Shown: positions 52,269 to 61,051 of the stretch, piece by piece
How the letters are laid out: each line of letters opens with the position of its first letter
Position numbering within the stretch: the first letter of the stretch is position 1
Assembly: GCF_000335475.2 (NCBI RefSeq)
Contig: NZ_ANAH02000025.1
Span: 62,001-126,000 of the forward strand
Length of the DNA: 64,000 bases
Source: Cystobacter fuscus DSM 2262
GTDB taxonomy: Bacteria; Myxococcota; Myxococcia; Myxococcales; Myxococcaceae
Direction of reading: 5' to 3'
Notes under the pieces: model-generated
Database searches by the model: none
What the model was told of the DNA's origin: nothing
The model's input: the letters and a program-made list of their open reading frames with translations, nothing else
Translations under genes and position numbers: made by a program

Positions 52269-53042
52269 ATGAGCGAGGTGACGGCGCCGGTGCTGCGGGT
52301 CGGCGGGCTGGAGAAGACCTACGGCGAGGTGAAGGCGGTACAGGGCGTGACGTTCCAGCTCGCTCCGGGTGAGGTGCTCGGCCTGGTGGGGCCCAATGGC
52401 GCGGGGAAGACGACCACGCTGCGCTGCCTGGCGGGCATCCTGCCCCCGTCGGCCGGACGCATCACGGTGGCGGGGTATGATCTGGCGCAGCATCCCGTGG
52501 AGGCCAAGCGCTCCCTGGCGTTCCTGCCGGACGAGCCGCGCCTCTTCGAGTACCTCACCGTCTGGGAGCACCTGAACTTCGTGGCCCGGTTGTATGGCGT
52601 GGAGGACTGGGAGCCGCGCGCCCGGGCGCTGCTGGACGAGATGGAACTCGTGGGCAAGGAGAAGGCCCTGCCGGGCGAGCTGTCGCGCGGGATGAAGCAG
52701 AAGCTGTCCATCGCGTGCGGCTTCCTGCACACGCCGCGGCTCATCATCCTGGACGAGCCGCTCACGGGGTTGGATCCCCTGGCAATCCGCCGGATGAAGG
52801 CCTCGCTGCGCCGGCGCGCGGAAGAGGGCACGGCGCTGGTGCTCTCCTCGCACCTGTTGCCGCTGGTGGAGGAGCTGTGCCACCGCCTGCTCGTCATCGC
52901 CGGGGGGCGGGTGGTGGCGCTGGGGACGCTGCCGGAGATCCGCGCGCGGCTGAGCGGGCCCGAGGCCGCGGGCGCGTCCCTGGAGGAGCTCTTCATCCGC
53001 ATCACCAGCGCGGCGCCCGGGCCGGAGCGCGAGGCGCCATGA
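52269..53042 (+). CDS. ABC exporter ATP-binding protein
   Basis: 257 residues. Seen: Walker A LVGPNGAGKTTTLRCL near 42, the signature GELSRGMKQKLSIACGFL near 135 (a variant LSRGMKQ for LSGGQ), Walker B LIILDEPLTGLDPLA near 160, and the switch His in LVLSSHLLPLVEEL. It is coupled to the membrane subunit downstream by an ATGA overlap. Substrate unknown. Confidence 0.95.
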   Translation: MSEVTAPVLRVGGLEKTYGEVKAVQGVTFQLAPGEVLGLVGPNGAGKTTTLRCLAGILPPSAGRITVAGYDLAQHPVEAKRSLAFLPDEPRLFEYLTVWEHLNFVARLYGVEDWEPRARALLDEMELVGKEKALPGELSRGMKQKLSIACGFLHTPRLIILDEPLTGLDPLAIRRMKASLRRRAEEGTALVLSSHLLPLVEELCHRLLVIAGGRVVALGTLPEIRARLSGPEAAGASLEELFIRITSAAPGPEREAP

Positions 53043-54769
53043 GCTTCGCGCGCGCGGTGGTGTTCCTCTGGGCCGCCTCGGCGCGCAACCGCGCGCTGCA
53101 CCAGGTGCGGCGGTTGCGCCAGCCGAAGTACCTCGTGGGGGCCCTGGTCGGCGCGCTGTATGTCTACTCGCTGTTCCTGCGGCGCCTGGGCTACCAGCAG
53201 GAGTGGGCGGTGGTGTCGCCCATGGCCCGGCTCTTCAGCGAGTTCATGCTCGGCACGGCCATGCTGGGCACGCTGCTGTCGGCCTGGGCGCTGGGGCCCG
53301 ACCGGCCCGCGCTGTCCTTCAGCGAGACGGAAGTCCAGCACCTCTTCCCCGCGCCCGTGTCGAGGAGGGAGCTGCTGCACTTCAAGCTCGCGCGGGGGCT
53401 CGGGGGCGCGGCCGTGGGAGCGCTCGCCGCCACCGTGTTCGTCGGGCGCGTGCTCTCGCCGCACCCCGTGCTCTTCTTCCTGGGCACCACGGTGACGCTC
53501 ACCACGGTGAGCCTGCACGTGACGGCGGCCTCCTTCATGCGCACGCGGCTCGCCCGGCGCGGCACGTCCGGCACGGTGGTGCGCTGGGTGCTGCTCACGG
53601 CCGTGTGCGCCCTGCTGATCGGCGCGGCCATGGAGGCGTTGAGCCACCATCCCTTTCCGGAGGAAGGGTGGAATCCCCTGATGCTGCGGCAGTGGGTGCT
53701 CGCGTTGAGCACGTCGCCGGCGCTGTGGCCGGGGCGCGCGCTGGTGGCCCTGCCGCTCGCACAGGACGTGGGCGCCTTCCTGCGGCGCCTGCCCCTCGGA
53801 CTCGGCCTGCTCGCCGTGCACTACGCGTGGGTGATGAAGGCGGCGGTGCCCTTCGAGGAGTCGGCGGTGGGGCGCGCCGAGGAGCGGGCCCGGATCCGGG
53901 AGCAGCTGGCCCAGCGCGGGGGCCGGAGCCTGCCCCCGCGGACGAGCGCGCCGCCCTTCCGGCTGGCGGCCGTGGGCCGGCCGGAGGTGGCGATCCTCTG
54001 GAAGAACCTCATCGCCGGCAAACGGACGGGGAGCGTGGGACGGCTCGTCGGCGCGGCGCTGCTGGGCGGGGTGGTGGCCGTGGCGGCCTCGGGCGAGAGT
54101 CCGGGCGAGGCGCTCGCCCAGCTCAGCGGCTTCCTGTCGCCCTTGTGTGGGGGCTTCGCGGTGCTGCTGTGCTTCTTCGGCCCGTCCGCCGTGCGGACGG
54201 ATCTGCGGATGGATCTCCCCCGGTTGGAGCAGCTGCGCGCGCTGCCGCTCACGGGCCGGCAGGTGGTGGCCGCGGAGCTGGCCGCGCCCGCGCTGCTGCT
54301 CGGCGTCGCGCAGGTGGGGTTGCTGGGGGTGGCGGTGGGCGGCTCGGTGTGGCGCGCGGAGGGGTGGAACGAGCTGTGGGTGGCGCTGGGGCTGGGGGCG
54401 GTGTGGCTCCTGCCCGCGGTGACGCTGGGCGGGCTCTTCGTGCAGAACGCGGCGGTGGTGCTCTTTCCGGCCTGGCTGCCGCCCGAGGGCGAGCGGGCGC
54501 GGGGGCTGGAGGCCATTGGCCAGCGGCTGTTGACGCTGGTGGGCACGATGGTGGTGTTGCTCGTGGGGATGCTGCCCGCGGCCTTCCTGGCGGCGGTGGT
54601 GGGCTTCGGGCTGTACCAGCTCCTGGACGCCGGGGTGTGGGCGCTGCCCTTCGCGGGCTTCACCGCGGCGCTGGTGCTGGTGACCGAGGTGGCCCTGGGC
54701 ATCGTGGCCCTGGGCCATGCCTTCGATCAGCTCGACGTGTCGGTGGAAGGCACGGGCGTGACGTCCTGA
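53039..54769 (+). CDS. Putative ABC exporter membrane subunit
   Basis: 576 residues with about ten membrane helices. Seen: the start SARNRALHQVRRLRQPKYLV then GALVGALYVYSLFL; the ETEVQHLFPAPVSRRELLHF block that marks this exporter family; and the motif repeated in the second half as DLPRLEQLRALPLTGRQVVA. The two halves look like an internal duplication, each with a coupling segment. It starts inside the stop codon of the ATPase gene, so the pair forms one transporter. Confidence 0.85.
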   Translation: MSFARAVVFLWAASARNRALHQVRRLRQPKYLVGALVGALYVYSLFLRRLGYQQEWAVVSPMARLFSEFMLGTAMLGTLLSAWALGPDRPALSFSETEVQHLFPAPVSRRELLHFKLARGLGGAAVGALAATVFVGRVLSPHPVLFFLGTTVTLTTVSLHVTAASFMRTRLARRGTSGTVVRWVLLTAVCALLIGAAMEALSHHPFPEEGWNPLMLRQWVLALSTSPALWPGRALVALPLAQDVGAFLRRLPLGLGLLAVHYAWVMKAAVPFEESAVGRAEERARIREQLAQRGGRSLPPRTSAPPFRLAAVGRPEVAILWKNLIAGKRTGSVGRLVGAALLGGVVAVAASGESPGEALAQLSGFLSPLCGGFAVLLCFFGPSAVRTDLRMDLPRLEQLRALPLTGRQVVAAELAAPALLLGVAQVGLLGVAVGGSVWRAEGWNELWVALGLGAVWLLPAVTLGGLFVQNAAVVLFPAWLPPEGERARGLEAIGQRLLTLVGTMVVLLVGMLPAAFLAAVVGFGLYQLLDAGVWALPFAGFTAALVLVTEVALGIVALGHAFDQLDVSVEGTGVTS

Positions 54770-54770
54770 G

Positions 54771-55079
54771 TCAGTGGGGCTCGGCCACGTCGGGGGGCGC
54801 GGACAACGTGCGCACCAGCACCGCGCGGCAGGCCCCGCACACGCTGCCGCCTCGTTCCCAGTGCACCTGCGCCTCCAACTCCTCGGCGGACTCGGACCCG
54901 GCCTCGAGCCGCTTGAGCAGCGTGGCGAGCTCATCCTCCGCGTCCGGGGTGCCCGGCCGCGCGGCGGTGCCGATCACGTCCTGCTCCCCCTCGAGCACGA
55001 GGGTGAAGCGGTAGTACAGCTCGACCGGGGCGATGGCGCGCCCGCAGGCGGCGCACGTCTTGGGTCGGGGGCCGGACAT
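54771..55079 (-). CDS. Small zinc-ribbon protein
   Basis: 102 residues from the ATG at MSGPRPKTCAACG. Seen: two CxxC pairs (CAACG at the start, CGAC near 84), which are enough for one zinc ribbon. Between them lies a charged helical insert (AEDELATLLKRLEAGSESAE). It converges with the ABC exporter gene, one base from its stop. Function unknown. Confidence 0.72.
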   Translation of the reverse strand: MSGPRPKTCAACGRAIAPVELYYRFTLVLEGEQDVIGTAARPGTPDAEDELATLLKRLEAGSESAEELEAQVHWERGGSVCGACRAVLVRTLSAPPDVAEPH

Positions 55080-55098
55080 GTGGGGAGGCACCACGGGA

Positions 55099-55455
55099 CT
55101 ACTGCTCGCTGGCGTCCTCACCCCCGCGGGTGCTGGAGGTGCCGAAGGTGTTGGCCGCGGCGATGTCCCGGGTGGTGCCCTTGTAGGCGCGCCAGGCGAA
55201 GGGCGCGGTGACGGCGAAGGCGATGACGGCCAGTCCGATGGCCTTCCAGGGAATGGGCTCTTCCTTGACCTTGATGTCCTTGGTGTAGGCGTTGATGTTG
55301 GACTTGGGCCGGGCGCGCGCGGCGTTGCGCTCCTCCAGGGTCATCTCCGAGTCCTGGTAGGAGCCGAGCTGCCGACGCTGGGGCTGGGCGAGGGCGGCGC
55401 CTCCCGAGACGAGCACGAGAAGGGCCAACAGACGCGACAAGCGGGACAAGTGCAT
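55099..55455 (-). CDS. Small exported membrane-anchored protein
   Basis: 118 residues from the ATG at MHLSRLSRLLALL. Seen: signal peptide ending GGAALAQ, a polar stretch with SYQDSEMTLEERNAARARPK, then a single helix near 73-93 (WKAIGLAVIAFAVTAPFAWR) and a polar tail. Two-span or signal-plus-anchor topology. Function unknown. Confidence 0.72.
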   Translation of the reverse strand: MHLSRLSRLLALLVLVSGGAALAQPQRRQLGSYQDSEMTLEERNAARARPKSNINAYTKDIKVKEEPIPWKAIGLAVIAFAVTAPFAWRAYKGTTRDIAAANTFGTSSTRGGEDASEQ

Positions 55456-55536
55456 GGGCGGGCAGCCTATCACGACCCGACAGCAGCCAAGAACAGGGCT
55501 TGCTTCGCTTGCCGGGCTCCACTAGGCGCGGCTGCC

Positions 55537-57252
55537 GTGCGCCTGCTCTTCGTTCCCCTGGTCAACCTGCTGTTGTTACTCCGCGCCCTGCTGGGCCTGC
55601 CGCTGCGCCTGTTGGGGGCCCGGAGCCGCCCCGCCTTCGTGCGCTTCCGGTTGTCCGGAGAGCCCTCCTACCGCGAGCCGGGGCGCGCGCCCCGCCTGGG
55701 CCTGCTCGGGAGCCAGGGCCGTCCGGAGCCCGCCACGGTGACGTCCCTGGAGCGGCTGCGCGAGGATCTCGCCCTCCTGGCGAGGGACCCGGCGATCAAG
55801 GGCATCCTCCTGGAGATGGGGGAGCTGGCGGTGCCGCCGGCCAAGCGGGACGTGCTGGTGAAGCTGCTCGGGGACTTCCGGGCGGCGGGCAAGCGGGTGG
55901 TGGCCTGGGCGGTGAGCACGGACAGCCTGGGCTACCAGGTGATGTGCTCGGCGGACGAGGTGCTGCTCAGCCCCGCGGGGCGGCTGGAGCTGGTGGGCTA
56001 CGCGGCGGAGGCCACCGCGCTGAGCGAGGGCCTGGGCCGGCTGGGCATCCAGGCGCACTTCTTCCGGCGCGGCGAGTACAAGACGGCGCCCGAGCTCTTC
56101 ACGCACCCCCAGGTGTCGGACATCCAGCGGCGCACGCTGGAGGCCTTCCTGGATGAGCGCTACGGGGAGCTGGTGGACATCGTGGCGAGGGGCCGGCGCC
56201 GCGCGCCCGAGGAGGTGCGGCGGTGGATCGACGTGGGGCCCTACAGTGCCCGGCGCGCGGCGGCCGAGGGGCTCGTCGACGGGCTGTGTGACGAGATGGA
56301 CCTGCCCAAACGGCTGGGCCTGAGCACCGGCGAGGACGAGGAGGGGGAGGGCGAGGGGGTGGAGTCCATGGAGCTGTACCGGGCGCGGCTGCCGTGGCCG
56401 CCGGTGCGGTGGCGGAGGCTCAAGCGCAAGCCCCGGCTCGCGGTGGTGCCGGTGTCGGGGATGATCGTCACGGGCAAGGGCGGCACGGGCGTGGGCCCGG
56501 AGCTGTCGGGCTCGGAGACGGTGGTGAAGGCGCTGCGCGCGGCGGGGAGGGATCGGCGCTCGCGCGCGGTGGTGTTGTACGTGGCGAGCTCGGGGGGCTC
56601 GGCGGTGGCCTCGGAGATCATCCTGGAGGCGGTGCAGCGGGTGGCGCGCAAGAAGCCCGTCATCGCCTTCGTGGACCGGGTGGCGGCCAGCGGCGGCTAC
56701 ATGGCGGCGCTGGGCGCGCGGGAGATCTGGGCCACGCCGCACGCCATCGTGGGCTCCATTGGCGTGTTCGGGGGGAAGTTCGACATCTCCGGGCTGCTGG
56801 CGAAGCTGGGGGTGCACCGCACGCTCATCACCCGGGGCGAGAGCGCGGGCATGTTCTCCTCGTCGCGGGGCTTCACCGAGCGCGAGCGGGAGTTGATGGA
56901 GGCGGAGATGGAGGAGACCTACCAGGCCTTCCTGGAGCGGGTGGCCCGGGCGCGGGGGCGCACCAAGGAGGAGATCCACGCGCTGGCGGAGGGGCGGGTG
57001 TACAGCGGGCAACGGGCGCGCGCGGCGGGGCTGGTGGACCGGACGGAGGGCGGCTTCGAGGAGGCGTGCGCGCGGGCCATGGAGCTGGCCAAGGCGCCGG
57101 GGCCCTTCGAGCTGAAGACGTTCGGAGGCGGCGGTCGGCGCTTCTCGCTGCTGCGGCTGTTGTTGGGTGGCGGCGCCCAGACGGGCACGTATGCCTTCTG
57201 CCCGACGGCGTGGAGCCTGGAGGGCTTCGGAAGAGGGGAGCGCTTCGAGTAG
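55537..57252 (+). CDS. sppA: Signal peptide peptidase SppA-like serine protease
   Basis: 571 residues from a GTG just before a membrane helix (VRLLFVPLVNLLLLLRALLG). As in the long SppA type, there are two tandem ClpP-like domains. The N-terminal one carries the general-base Lys in FFRRGEYKTAPELFTHPQ near 188. The C-terminal one carries the nucleophile Ser in DRVAASGGYMAALGAREIWA near 388, and GSIGVFGGKFDISGLLAKLG. It digests cleaved signal peptides in the membrane. The end (residues about 530-571) is a variable tail. Confidence 0.92.
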   Translation: MRLLFVPLVNLLLLLRALLGLPLRLLGARSRPAFVRFRLSGEPSYREPGRAPRLGLLGSQGRPEPATVTSLERLREDLALLARDPAIKGILLEMGELAVPPAKRDVLVKLLGDFRAAGKRVVAWAVSTDSLGYQVMCSADEVLLSPAGRLELVGYAAEATALSEGLGRLGIQAHFFRRGEYKTAPELFTHPQVSDIQRRTLEAFLDERYGELVDIVARGRRRAPEEVRRWIDVGPYSARRAAAEGLVDGLCDEMDLPKRLGLSTGEDEEGEGEGVESMELYRARLPWPPVRWRRLKRKPRLAVVPVSGMIVTGKGGTGVGPELSGSETVVKALRAAGRDRRSRAVVLYVASSGGSAVASEIILEAVQRVARKKPVIAFVDRVAASGGYMAALGAREIWATPHAIVGSIGVFGGKFDISGLLAKLGVHRTLITRGESAGMFSSSRGFTERERELMEAEMEETYQAFLERVARARGRTKEEIHALAEGRVYSGQRARAAGLVDRTEGGFEEACARAMELAKAPGPFELKTFGGGGRRFSLLRLLLGGGAQTGTYAFCPTAWSLEGFGRGERFE

Positions 57253-57265
57253 CCTCGTGCCTGGC

Positions 57266-57796
57266 ATGGCGCGACCCTGTCCCCTGTGCGCGAACGAGCA
57301 GCTGCGGCCCCTGCGTGTCTCCCACGTGGAGGTGGGCACGTGCGCCCATTGCCACGGGCTGTGGTTCGGCCGGGGGGCATGGGCGCGCGTGCCGGATCGT
57401 CCTCCCATGCGGGCCTTCCTGGGGGCGGCGCGCCGGGCTCCCTCCCGGTGCCGGAAGAGGGGCCACCTGATTCCCCCGGAGCGCGGCACCTGCGCCACCT
57501 GTGGCGGCGCGCCCCTGGCGTGTCCGGACTGTGGCCGGCGGCTCGCCCGGGTGGTGACACGTGCCAGCCCGGTGGAGGTCTGCCCTCATTGCGAGGGCCT
57601 CTGGTTGGACGCGGGGGGCTACGCGCGGCTGGAGGGGGTGACGGACCTCCAGGCGGCTCCCGCCAGCGTGGGGAAGACTTCCATCCAGACATGCTCGGCC
57701 TGCGCTGACACGATTCAGGCAGACATGTTCGTGCATGAGGGAGATGTCTATTGTTCCCGCTGCCGGCCTCCCGGCGCCGTGCCCCGGCGACGGTAG
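57266..57796 (+). CDS. Zinc-ribbon (TFIIB-type) protein
   Basis: 176 residues with many CxxC pairs: CPLC; CAHCHGLWFGRGAW; CATC and CPDC; CPHCEGLWLDAGGYARLEG; CSAC and CSRC. The CPHCxGxWLDxGE-like motif, here twice, is the zf-TFIIB ribbon. A third ribbon closes the protein. Follows sppA by 13 bases and may be co-transcribed. Role unknown. Confidence 0.8.
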   Translation: MARPCPLCANEQLRPLRVSHVEVGTCAHCHGLWFGRGAWARVPDRPPMRAFLGAARRAPSRCRKRGHLIPPERGTCATCGGAPLACPDCGRRLARVVTRASPVEVCPHCEGLWLDAGGYARLEGVTDLQAAPASVGKTSIQTCSACADTIQADMFVHEGDVYCSRCRPPGAVPRRR

Positions 57797-57888
57797 AAGG
57801 CGCCTCGGAGCGCGTCGCCGTTCAAATGCAGACATTCCGGCCCGACGCATCGCGGCAATTGACGCGCCGCAACACCCTCTGGGGGAAT

Positions 57889-57901
57889 CGAAACGTTTGC
57901 G
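57889..57901. promoter_or_regulatory. Possible LacI-type operator upstream of the transporter operon
   Basis: CGAAACGTTTGCG has the self-complementary core AAACGTTT (57891-57898) with a central CG, a form seen in operators of the LacI/CcpA family that often control sugar uptake. It lies 180 bases before the first permease gene. No regulator gene is present in the window. Weak evidence. Confidence 0.25.
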
Positions 57902-58079
57902 GAAGTCGAATTGGAGGGCTTCTTCTGCTGGAGATTCGTGGTAATCAACGATGCGTGGAGGAGGTCCGAGAGGACACTCCCTCGCGCAGCCGATCCCCCA
58001 CAGCCCCTGCGGACCCACCCGCTCCGTCCCCGGAGCGGGCCCAAGCCCAAGACATCTTCATCGCGGAGAATCAAGCGCC

Positions 58080-59057
58080 GTGCGTCATCTCTTGAAGAAC
58101 CTGGGGCTCTATGCCCTCGCCGCGTGGGCGTCGCTCACGCTCAATTTCATCATCCCCCGGATGATGCCGGGAGACCCCGCGTCGGCGATGTTCGCGCGCT
58201 TCGCGGGTCAGCTTCAGCCCGAGGCCATCGAGGCCCTGCGCGCGGCGTTTGGCTTCACCAACGAGCCGCTGCTGCAGCAATACTTCACATATCTGTCCCA
58301 TATGTTCCAGGGGGATCTGGGCATCTCCGTGGCGTATTTTCCGTCGTCGGTGACGGAGGTCATCGGCACGGGGTTGGGGTGGACGCTGCTGTTGTCGGGC
58401 ACCGCGGTGCTGATCAGCTTCGGGCTGGGCTCGCTGCTCGGGGTGGTCGCCACCTGGCGGCGCGGCGGCTGGCTGGACTCCACGCTGCCCCCGCTGTTGA
58501 GCTTCCTGGGCGCCTTTCCCTACTTCTGGCTGGCGATGGTGCTGCTCTACGGGCTGGGCTACACGCTGGGCGCCTTCCCGCTGCGCCATGCCTACAGCGA
58601 CATGCTCGCGCCGGAGCTCAGTGGCGAGTTCATCGGGAGTGTGGCCGAGCACATGGTGCTGCCCGCCCTGTCGATCGTGATCGCCTCGCTGGGCGGCTGG
58701 ATGCTCGGCATGCGCAGCTCGATGGTGGGGGTGCTGGCCGAGGACTACATCTCGCTGGCCAACGCCAAGGGCCTGTCGCAGGGGCGCATCATGTTCCACT
58801 ACGCCGCGCGCAACGCCCTGCTGCCCAACATCACCGGGTTCGGCATGGCCATTGGCTTCGTGCTGTCCGGCTCGTTGCTCACCGAGATCGTGTTTTCGTA
58901 TCCCGGTCAGGGCTACCTGCTCATCCAGGCGGTGCGCAATCAGGACTACCCGCTCATGCAGGGCATCTTCCTGACGATCACCCTGGCGGTGCTGGGCGCC
59001 AATCTGCTCGTGGACATCCTCTATGTATGGCTCGATCCCCGGACGCGTGCGCGCTGA
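58080..59057 (+). CDS. Opp/Dpp-type ABC transporter permease (DppB-like)
   Basis: 325 residues from a GTG (VRHLLKNLGLYALAAW). Earlier in-frame starts would give a non-membrane leader. Seen: N-terminal helix and LNFIIPRMMPGDPASAMFAR, then five further helices, and the cytoplasmic EAA loop EDYISLANAKGLSQGRIMFH followed by YAARNALLPNITGFGMAIGF. It ends with the expected DILYVWLDPRTRAR. It is the first gene of a four-gene transporter operon. No substrate-binding protein precedes it. Confidence 0.93.
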   Translation: MRHLLKNLGLYALAAWASLTLNFIIPRMMPGDPASAMFARFAGQLQPEAIEALRAAFGFTNEPLLQQYFTYLSHMFQGDLGISVAYFPSSVTEVIGTGLGWTLLLSGTAVLISFGLGSLLGVVATWRRGGWLDSTLPPLLSFLGAFPYFWLAMVLLYGLGYTLGAFPLRHAYSDMLAPELSGEFIGSVAEHMVLPALSIVIASLGGWMLGMRSSMVGVLAEDYISLANAKGLSQGRIMFHYAARNALLPNITGFGMAIGFVLSGSLLTEIVFSYPGQGYLLIQAVRNQDYPLMQGIFLTITLAVLGANLLVDILYVWLDPRTRAR

Positions 59058-59082
59058 CGGGAGTCGAGGGCGGGAGCCTACA

Positions 59083-60072
59083 ATGCAAGTCGCGAATCAA
59101 AGTGTGAGTGCGCAGATTGGCGAGGCGGGCGTGAAGCCGGCGGCCCGGAGGAGTCCGCGCACGGGACTGCTCTGGCAATTGCTGAGCAATCGCAAGGCGT
59201 CGGTGGGGGTGGGCCTGGTGCTCTTCTTCATCGCGATGGCGCTCGTCGGTCCGCTGCTCGTGTCGCATGATCCGGGTGCGTTCGTGGGTGCCCCGAACGA
59301 GGCCCCCTCGGCCGAGTTCCTCTTCGGCACGACGGGGCAGGGTCAGGACGTGCTGGCGCAGACGGTGGCGGGCGCGCGCACGTCGCTCGCGGTGGGCTTC
59401 ATCGTGGGCCTGGTCGTCATGGTGATTGGCGCCATCATCGGCATGACGGCGGGCTACTTCGGGGGCTGGGTGGACAGTGTCCTGTCGCTGCTCACCAACG
59501 TGTTCCTCATCATCCCCGGTCTGCCCATGACGGTGGTCATCGCGGCCTACCTGCGGCCCGGGCCCGTCACCATCGGCGTGGTGCTGGTGGTCACCGGTTG
59601 GGCCTGGAACGCGCGCGTGCTGCGCTCGCAGATGCTCGCGCTGCGCGAGAAGGACTTCGTGTCCGCCGCGCTCGTGAGCGGCGAGGGCCACCTGCGCATC
59701 ATCTTCCGGGAGATCCTCCCCAACATGACGTCGCTCTTGATGAGCGGCTTCATCTCCGCGACCGTCTACGCCATTGGCGCCCAGGTGGGCCTGGAGTTCC
59801 TGGGCATCGGCGACGTGGGCGTGGTCACCTGGGGGACGAACCTCTACTGGGCGAGCAACAACGCGGCGATGCTGACGGGCGCGTGGTGGACGGTGGTTCC
59901 CACGGGCCTGTGTGTCGCGCTCATCGCGTTCGCGCTCGTGCTCATCAACTTCGCGATCGACGAGATGACCAACCCCCGGCTGCGCACGGATCGCGGTTGG
60001 ACGCGCATGCTCAAGCTCAACAAACTGGAAGAGGGTCTGTCGACCCCGGTGGTGAAGCGCCATGTCCGCTAA
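59083..60072 (+). CDS. Opp/Dpp-type ABC transporter permease (DppC-like)
   Basis: 329 residues. Seen: a cytoplasmic start, first helix SVGVGLVLFFIAMALVGPLL, the FLFGTTGQGQDVLAQTVAGA block of DppC/OppC, and the EAA loop EKDFVSAALVSGEGHLRIIF followed by REILPNMTSLL. It ends in NFAIDEMTNPRLRTDRGW. It overlaps the next gene by 11 bases. Confidence 0.93.
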   Translation: MQVANQSVSAQIGEAGVKPAARRSPRTGLLWQLLSNRKASVGVGLVLFFIAMALVGPLLVSHDPGAFVGAPNEAPSAEFLFGTTGQGQDVLAQTVAGARTSLAVGFIVGLVVMVIGAIIGMTAGYFGGWVDSVLSLLTNVFLIIPGLPMTVVIAAYLRPGPVTIGVVLVVTGWAWNARVLRSQMLALREKDFVSAALVSGEGHLRIIFREILPNMTSLLMSGFISATVYAIGAQVGLEFLGIGDVGVVTWGTNLYWASNNAAMLTGAWWTVVPTGLCVALIAFALVLINFAIDEMTNPRLRTDRGWTRMLKLNKLEEGLSTPVVKRHVR

Positions 60073-61051
60073 CGCAATCGCGACCGCCCCCGCGCAGCCG
60101 CTGCTTTCGGTGCGGGACTTGCGGGTGGAGTACATGACGCCCGCCGGGCCCGTGTGCGCCGTGGATGGGGTGTCCTTCGAGATCGGTCGCGGCGAGGTGC
60201 TCGGGCTGGCGGGCGAGTCGGGCAGTGGCAAGTCCACCGCGGCCCAGGCGCTGCTGCGGCTCTTGCGCCCGCCCGCGATGATCACCGGCGGCGAGGTGAT
60301 CTTCGACGGCCAGGACGTGCTCGCGATGAACAACGAGCAGCTGCGCCAGTTCCGCTGGAGCAAGATGTCGTTCGTGTTCCAGAGCGCGATGAACGCCCTC
60401 AACCCGATCCTCACGATCGGCGAGCAGATCGCGGACGCCATCCAGGCGCACGTGCCGATGAAGCAGGCGCAGGCGCTGGAGAAGGCCGCCTCGCTGCTCA
60501 AGCTCGTGGGCATCGACAGCTCGCGACTGTCGAGCTACCCGCACCAGCTGTCGGGCGGCATGCGCCAGCGCGTGGTGATCGCCATCGCGCTCGCGTTGGA
60601 TCCGCCGCTGATGATCATGGACGAGCCCACGACGGCGCTCGACGTGGTGGTGCAGAAGGAGATCCTCCAGCAGATCACCGAGCTGAAGAACAAGCTGGGC
60701 TTCTCCATCCTGTTCATCACGCACGACCTGTCGCTGCTGCTCGAGTTCTCCACGCGCATCGCCATCCTGTACGCGGGGCGGGTGGTGGAGACGGCCACCG
60801 CGAGCGAGCTGTTCCACACGCCCAAGCACCCGTACACCAAGGGGCTGTTGAGCTCGGCGCCCTCGCTGCGCGGGCCGCGGGGCAAGCTCATGGGCATTCC
60901 GGGCTCGCCGCCGGACATGCGCGTTCCGCCTCCGGGCTGCCGCTTCAACCCCCGCTGCCCGCAGGTGATGGCTCACTGCCGGACCGAAGAGCCCAAGGTG
61001 AGCACGTTCGGATCCCACCACCTCAGCGTCTGCCACCTCCACGCCCCATGA
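60062..61051 (+). CDS. Opp/Dpp-type ABC transporter ATP-binding protein (DppD-like)
   Basis: 329 residues. Seen: Walker A LAGESGSGKSTAAQALLRL near 55, the signature HQLSGGMRQRVVIAIALALD near 161, Walker B LMIMDEPTTALDVVVQKEIL near 182, and LFITHDLSLLLEFSTRIAIL. The C-terminus carries the oligopeptide-type extension PPGCRFNPRCPQVMAHC (four Cys in all), which can hold an iron-sulphur cluster. Next gene overlaps by ATGA. Confidence 0.95.
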   Translation: MSANAIATAPAQPLLSVRDLRVEYMTPAGPVCAVDGVSFEIGRGEVLGLAGESGSGKSTAAQALLRLLRPPAMITGGEVIFDGQDVLAMNNEQLRQFRWSKMSFVFQSAMNALNPILTIGEQIADAIQAHVPMKQAQALEKAASLLKLVGIDSSRLSSYPHQLSGGMRQRVVIAIALALDPPLMIMDEPTTALDVVVQKEILQQITELKNKLGFSILFITHDLSLLLEFSTRIAILYAGRVVETATASELFHTPKHPYTKGLLSSAPSLRGPRGKLMGIPGSPPDMRVPPPGCRFNPRCPQVMAHCRTEEPKVSTFGSHHLSVCHLHAP